In this document: positions 59,557 through 64,000 of the stretch, in pieces
Numbering within the stretch: the stretch's first letter is position 1
How the letters are laid out: each line of letters begins with the position of its first letter
Assembly: GCA_032622095.1 (NCBI GenBank)
Contig: CP136069.1
Coordinates: 102,576,278 to 102,640,277 of the forward strand
Reading direction: 5' to 3'
DNA length: 64,000 nt
From: Siphonodentalium dalli
Taxonomy: Eukaryota; Mollusca; Scaphopoda; Gadilida; Siphonodentaliidae
Made by a program: the position numbers and the translations under genes
The notes under the pieces: model-generated
Told to the model about the DNA's origin: nothing
What the model saw: the letters and a program-made list of their open reading frames with translations, nothing else
The model's database searches: none

Positions 59557-60341
59557 TGTTTTAGTGGGTAACTTGGTACGTGACCTTTTCCACTGGTTTG
59601 AAGATATCCCAACAACAACTTTGATGTATCTAAATCAATAGATGTTTGACCATGAAAGATTACCAACAATCAATTTTTTACAACAGTTATCACACAGTAT
59701 ATTAAAGTTGCACACTTATGCAATCCATAAATAAGCTATCTGCTCACACTCACCTGGCTAACATGGTTTTTATTCAAAATGAATGTCACATGTTCAGGCT
59801 AATTACTAATGAGAGACTCATTACTTCATATGTTGGAATTCCCAGGAATAAACGCACGGTATAATTATCGTACCATTTTCGATAAAACAGATTCGGGAGA
59901 ACGGTGGGTTTTACTTGGAAAGGATTACACCATATATTTTAGTAGGTCAAATATCCTTGATGGAGATATGTGTATAACAATTAATGAGCATTGTTTGTTT
60001 ATGTAATATAATGACTATCCACGCATGCCTAGAACATCATTACATAGTCTTAGAAGACTGGATACCCCGTTTGCACAGGTTATTCACAGCGTGACTCACC
60101 AACAAATACCAGATTTTAATGTAAATGTATACCCAACAATCTGCATATTTAAGACTAGTGGTAACGTTGTTCCACATAATACCCTAATAATAATGATCTA
60201 TACACACCCATTCGACCTTTAAAGTTGTATCTTTCGCCCATTCTAAAAGATCTCCATGAATTCGGCGACCTCGCAAACAGGGACCTGTTGCAAAATCGTC
60301 GAACCCAACCAAGGAATATTTCATTATTATATATAACAAGA
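59557..60341. other. Unassigned DNA
   Basis: No gene or shared repeat recognised. Confidence 0.4.
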
Positions 60342-60440
60342 CAGTCAATGACTGTGGAGAGGTTTACCAGACTGTAAAGACTGAGAAGACTGGGACTCAG
60401 AAGACCATTAGAGTTAGTACTTGTCAAATTCACTTAAAAA
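60342..60440 (-). repeat. Family B 3' end, solitary, inverted
   Basis: Starts AACAAGACAGTCAATGACTG and continues AGACTGAGAAGACTGGGACT, the exact inverse order of the 3' terminus at 41135-41232. Confidence 0.75.
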
Positions 60441-60675
60441 CAAGTAGTCCTAAAGAGGGACGTAGCCTAGAGGGTCTCTGTTGAGCAGTGGGGTGTCAAC
60501 TAGGGATCTGCGAATCAGGGATTTTGCATCGAATCTCGATATCGAATCTCCTTCCTGATATCAACTTCGAATCGAATCTCGAATCGAATCAGCTAGTTAA
60601 TTGACATTGTCTACCATTGTGTCTTTCTGTGTCTCATGACAAAAAACTGCAAAATTCACGAGATACTATATAGCA

Positions 60676-61044
60676 ATGCTAATCTCCTTAAACATCCATT
60701 GGAACTTTTGTTTTTATTTTAGGAAAAATCATGACATCGGCAAGTCACTCTCAGTCTCCGAGGGTTTGGGATGTGTTGTATTGAATAATACAAGAAAACA
60801 AACCATACTGAAGACAAATGTTTCAAGAAACAACGAGATCAGATATATCAAAATGATAGGCAATACAGGCAAACCAGACCAGAAACCTATCGACAAGAGA
60901 CAATTGACAATCAGAGATATCAAAATGATAGGCAATACAAGCAAACCAGATCAGAAACCTATCGACAAGAGACAATTGACAAGACAACAACTCCGGAAAA
61001 CTGTTAGATGCTGTTTCCGGGGGTCGCGAGACAGCAGAATATGA
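60676..61044 (+). pseudogene. Gypsy-type gag/pol boundary fragment with 72-bp duplication
   Basis: A 122-codon frame whose second half consists of two copies of a 24-residue unit (DIKMIGNT.KPDQKPIDKR), encoded by a 72-bp direct repeat at about 60845 and 60917. It lies just upstream of the protease and breaks from it by a frameshift near 61040. The assignment to the element's gag-pol junction comes from position only. Confidence 0.4.
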
Positions 61045-61049
61045 GAAAT

Positions 61050-61312
61050 TTTATGATGTAAGACCCGAATTAATATATGAATTAAAAGGACAGAGGCATG
61101 ATGGTATGTTTTTGGAAGTAAAACTGCATGGCCAGGTGGTTAATTGTCTTATTGACACAGGGGCCACAGTGTGCGTACTCCATTCAAAAATCTACGAGAG
61201 GATTCCAGAAAATTTGAGGCCACAACTACAAAGTAAATGTGGAAAACTCAAGATGGCTGATGGCGAGAAAGTCATTCCATTGAGGGCGGCTATATTTTAC
61301 CGGCTAGGATAA
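61050..61312 (+). pseudogene. Ty3/Gypsy retrotransposon aspartic protease fragment
   Basis: The retropepsin-type protease cleaves the Gag-Pol polyprotein of LTR retrotransposons. From the Met at 61106 there are 68 codons. VNCLIDTGATVCVL holds the catalytic DTGA box with hydrophobic flank, followed by KMADGEKVIPL, a flap-region-like segment. In-frame sequence upstream to about 61050 is compatible with the same domain. A frame break at about 61308 (stop after YRLG) separates it from the next pol segment. A retropepsin is usually about 100 residues, so the end is lost in this frame. Not functional. Confidence 0.75.
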
Positions 61313-61808
61313 ATGGCAAAGAACACTTTTCGAAGAACGCCATAGTGTCTGCTAGTGGAGATTGTGTGAAACAGGCAGGGTTGTTGTTGGCCACGAGCGT
61401 TTTCGATCCATCCAGAGAGTATGTGCCTATCCGGCTCATAAACTTGGATCAATGCTCAAAGAAACTATACCAGCATACCCAAGTAGCTAAATGCGAGATA
61501 ATTCAGCCAGACTTTATCACACCTCTCAATATAAGCGCTAACCCTGAGGGATCGGACCAGGATTCAGATGAAGCCCATGAAATACTCGGGGAAATATTCA
61601 AGGTCAATGAAGATGAGTCATGGCGAGAAGTGACAGTAAGACACTTGAAGACAGTTCAATCAACGTATCACAAACCCCATGGAATGGAAGTCATTTGTCT
61701 ACATTATTTAATAAAGATAATAAAGATTTGACACAGGTGGACATGGGTACACCGTTCAGTTATATGATTGATTGTTGTAGTCCGATACGAATGGTAGTTA
61801 TCTGTTAA
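61313..61808 (+). pseudogene. Ty3/Gypsy pol linker between protease and reverse transcriptase
   Basis: A frame entered upstream of 61345 (no ATG) includes GLLLATSVFDPSREYVPIRL and KLYQHTQVAKCEII, typical of the segment that joins protease to RT in Gypsy-group pol. Near 61620 the frame shifts again; the alternative frame to 61808 still looks like the run-up to RT (TPFSYMIDCCSPIRM). The RT itself, RNase H and integrase are absent before the right hAT-like end, and no LTRs were recognised. Confidence 0.65.
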
Positions 61809-62575
61809 AATGTTCACCCCACAATAGATCAAACACCTACATCACATATTCACAGTAGTTGTCTTAACAGAGGGGGTCCCAGAATACAGACACAAGTTAC
61901 AAGTGTTAAAATATGTGATCAACAAGATGCCAAGGATCGAAACTTGGTGCAACGCGCTCGATTTCTCGAGAAAATGTAAGTAGGAAAATTATAGGACTTC
62001 GGCCGGCAGTGTCGCAGATAACTGGTCGCACATGATAATGCCCATTTAAGAACGTAATGGACCGTTTGTTCTAAAGTTTCTCACCGTTTCTGTTCATTCC
62101 AATATTTTGTCCCTCATAACAGCAGCTGACATTGAATTTTATTCATATAATCTGAATTGGATATATGAAGTTCTAAACATAAGGTAATCAATTGAGTTCC
62201 GCATCTAGCGATCACGTACAGTGTAGACAATGTATATAGTGTCGATACAGATTACAAATCTATGCGGCGATTGATCACCATTGATAATCATGTGTTGCGA
62301 TCGAAGCACATAATTTGCATAAGCACGTCTATTCTGAACGGCATACATTCAAAGTTACCTACGTTGGCTAACTTGGCAACCTTGCACTTCAATTTGTGTG
62401 AGCTCAGGTCATTTGGCATGTGCTATATAGACGGAAAAAACGAGACTACACCAAATATTAAAGACCGATTCGAAAATATCCGAATCAGCAGACCGATTCA
62501 GTGTCAATCTCGAATCAGGTGCCCGATATCGACATTGAATCGAATCTCGAATATTTGCAGGTCCCTAGTTTCCAC

Positions 62576-62730
62576 CTTGAAATTTTTTCCTCATCCCCCC
62601 ACCCCACATAGTCCATAGTCTGCTCCCTCCCAACTGAAGCAAACACACTCCCAAGTTCGTAAAATTCCTTTGCACATGTTGGAATTTTAGCTTTCCTAAC
62701 TGTTGCAAAATTACAACCTGACATGCCCCC
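62576..62730. other. Short unassigned flank
   Basis: No feature recognised. Confidence 0.4.
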
Positions 62731-63090
62731 TTTTTAGCTCACCTCAGACGAAGTCTCCGGTGGAGCTATAGTCATCACTCCTCATCCGTCATCCGTCCGT
62801 CCGTCAAGAATTATCTTCTCCTCCAGAACCGTACGACAAAAAAAAAATTTAATTTAAATCCTTGCTCAATTTAAAAAAACAAATTTAAACTAAAAAATAT
62901 TTAATTTCAAATTGAAGAATGGAGAAAAAATAATAAAAGTAAAGATTTTTTCAATTTAATCTTGATTAATTCAATTTTTTTAGACACACAACACCCTTAC
63001 CCACCCCCACCAACCCCCACAACCTGTTCCTGCCACCCCACACCCCATTAAAGCCTTCTAAAGCTGTACTGTAGCTATCTGGCATGCCAT
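62731..63090 (+). repeat. Family B repeat, truncated copy
   Basis: TTTTTAGCTCACCTCAGACG, GGTGGAGCT, CCGTCCGTCCGTCAAG, then the low-complexity A/T and C-rich tail (CCTGCCACCCCACACC, CCATTAAAGCC) that also ends the copy at 17100-17205. It is internally deleted. Confidence 0.75.
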
Positions 63091-63097
63091 GAACGGT

Positions 63098-63212
63098 ATG
63101 TGGCTTATACGGACCCTGGCTCTTACGGACCCTGGCTCTTACGGACCCTGGCTTTTACGGACCACCGGCTGATACGGACCCTGGCTGATACGGACCCCGG
63201 CTTATACGGACC
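63098..63212 (+). repeat. 16-bp minisatellite, about seven copies
   Basis: Unit CGGACCCTGGCTCTTA with variants (CTGATA, CTTATA). An open frame runs through it because the unit lacks stops; it is not called a gene. Confidence 0.9.
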
Positions 63213-63227
63213 TCAATTAAAATTAGC

Positions 63228-63790
63228 AATTTTCAAACTTATATTTATGAATTTAATATATAATTATGATTGTCTTTTCACACATATATCTGTATAAATT
63301 GAGAATTTCGGTGATTTTTTTGGTGATTTTCAAACTTATGAATTTAACCGATTTTTTCGGTGATTTTCAAACTTATATTTCTGAATTTAATATATAATTA
63401 ATATTGTCTTTTCACACATATATCTGTATTAATTGAGAATTTCGGTGATGTTCTGGCTTGAAAAATCATTTATTGAATTGTGTTAATTCATCTTTTCACT
63501 GTTGTATAAACACGCGTGTGTGATCCCTTTATGTCGTTGTATAAACAGACACACAGTGATAAATGGTCAGTGAATGGTGATCAGGATGAATCCACTGAGT
63601 TTGATTTGTTACGAAAACATGTTAGTAAAAACACAACTTGTTTCAACTGATTTATGGTCCGTTGTATAAACACTCGTGTGTGATCCCTTTATATTGTTTT
63701 ATAAACAGACACGCGGTGATAAATGGTCAGTGAATGGTGATCGGGATGAATCCACTGAGTTTGATTTGTTATGAAAACATGTTAGTAACA
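63228..63790 (+). repeat. Two consecutive tandem duplications
   Basis: ATTTTCAAACTTATATTT ... TTGAGAATTTCGGTGAT occurs at 63228-63325 and 63363-63450. GTTGTATAAACAC.CGTGTG ... TTGATTTGTTA.GAAAACAT occurs at 63502-63625 and 63660-63783. No gene. Confidence 0.8.
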
Positions 63791-63850
63791 AGAGGCCGAT
63801 CACGATCGGCAGATGTTAACCCATCCCTTGGCGATAAAAATTTAATATGA
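63791..63850 (+). repeat. Family E opening hairpin
   Basis: AGAGGCCGATCACGATCGGC then AGATGTTAACCCAT matches 10595-10640. The body of the family is not recognised beyond about 63850; family F text (GAGAATGCACTGG) begins near 63970. Confidence 0.6.
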
Positions 63851-64000
63851 TCGGATAAATGAGAGTTTTGGTGTTGAATTATAGACTATACTGTTATGTA
63901 CTATTATAGACAAATGTACATACCGGTAACACAAATTATTGGAATTTATGGGTCACTGGCATTTATATAAGAGAATGCACTGGTACAGGATCTGTAATGC

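Larger units (their letters stand above)
60501..62567. mobile_element. hAT-like element ends enclosing Gypsy sequence
   Basis: Tips TAGGGATCTGCGAATC (left) and TAGGGACCTGCAAATATTCG (right, inverted), with GAATCGAATC-type subterminal repeats at both ends. Flanking 8-mers GTGTCAAC and GTTTCCAC agree at six of eight positions, a plausible eroded hAT duplication. The interior carries no hAT transposase but does carry Ty3/Gypsy protease and pol fragments. Confidence 0.6.

Noticed and set aside
63100-63297. 65-codon frame through the 16-bp minisatellite
   Set aside because: The unit lacks stop codons and rotates through frames; no independent evidence of coding.

Overview
The window is repeat-dominated animal nuclear DNA, AT-rich, with no operons, ribosome-binding-site-led genes or long open frames. 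The class of dispersed repeat (hairpin-tipped elements with tandem cores of about 150 bp, T-rich ends and CGTCCGTC-like leaders) together with relics of Penelope, L1-like, Ty3/Gypsy, hAT, PIF/Harbinger-like and TTAA- or TA-flanked elements suggests a mollusc, most likely a bivalve. That is inference from repeat style; no species is claimed. The only confidently recognised host coding sequence is the last exon of WDR5 (6931-7031, +). The first 6.9 kb would then lie in its last intron, and the rest of the gene is upstream of the window.

Layout. 1-6930: tail of a family A element, a family B-like copy, a homopolymer-rich tandem array, then a nest of elements (TTAA-flanked 3.1 kb element containing a TAA-flanked Harbinger-like foldback containing a TA-flanked hairpin). 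6931-7615: WDR5 terminal exon and 3' flank. 7620-15450: family A, D and E repeats, a hairpin, a TTAA MITE and unassigned DNA. 15577-20490: minus-strand L1-like LINE pieces separated by 2.8 kb of B and F repeats. 22300-23520: minus-strand Penelope-like relic. 23577-30238: a foldback element whose arms are arrays of CTCCC-type palindromic units, split on the left by a 2.8 kb B insertion and carrying a transposase-like N-terminal fragment. 30365-30945: SGNH-like fragment. 31667-39925: a family A element enlarged by a near-identical 3 x 2048 bp tandem triplication, each unit with a 760 bp MITE, plus a BED-finger hAT derivative. 40170-43680: F, D, B and C repeats. 44140-47435: minus-strand family A copy with a 616 bp TIR element, and a small frame disrupted by a Harbinger-like MITE. 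48586-54117: family I repeats split by a near full-length family A copy, satellites, and a candidate small secreted protein gene. 55339-57339: 2 kb TA-flanked element. 60501-62567: hAT-like ends enclosing broken Gypsy protease/pol. 62731-64000: B, E and F fragments and satellites.

The most informative pattern is that families A, B and C share one architecture: an inverted motif at the 5' tip, its partner placed internally just before a short 3' stem-loop, insertion in T-rich sequence and no obvious target duplication. This is what is described for non-autonomous Helentron/Helitron2-type elements (asymmetric terminal inverted repeats). Empty-site comparisons inside the window support the ends of several elements. 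All alignments here were made by eye.
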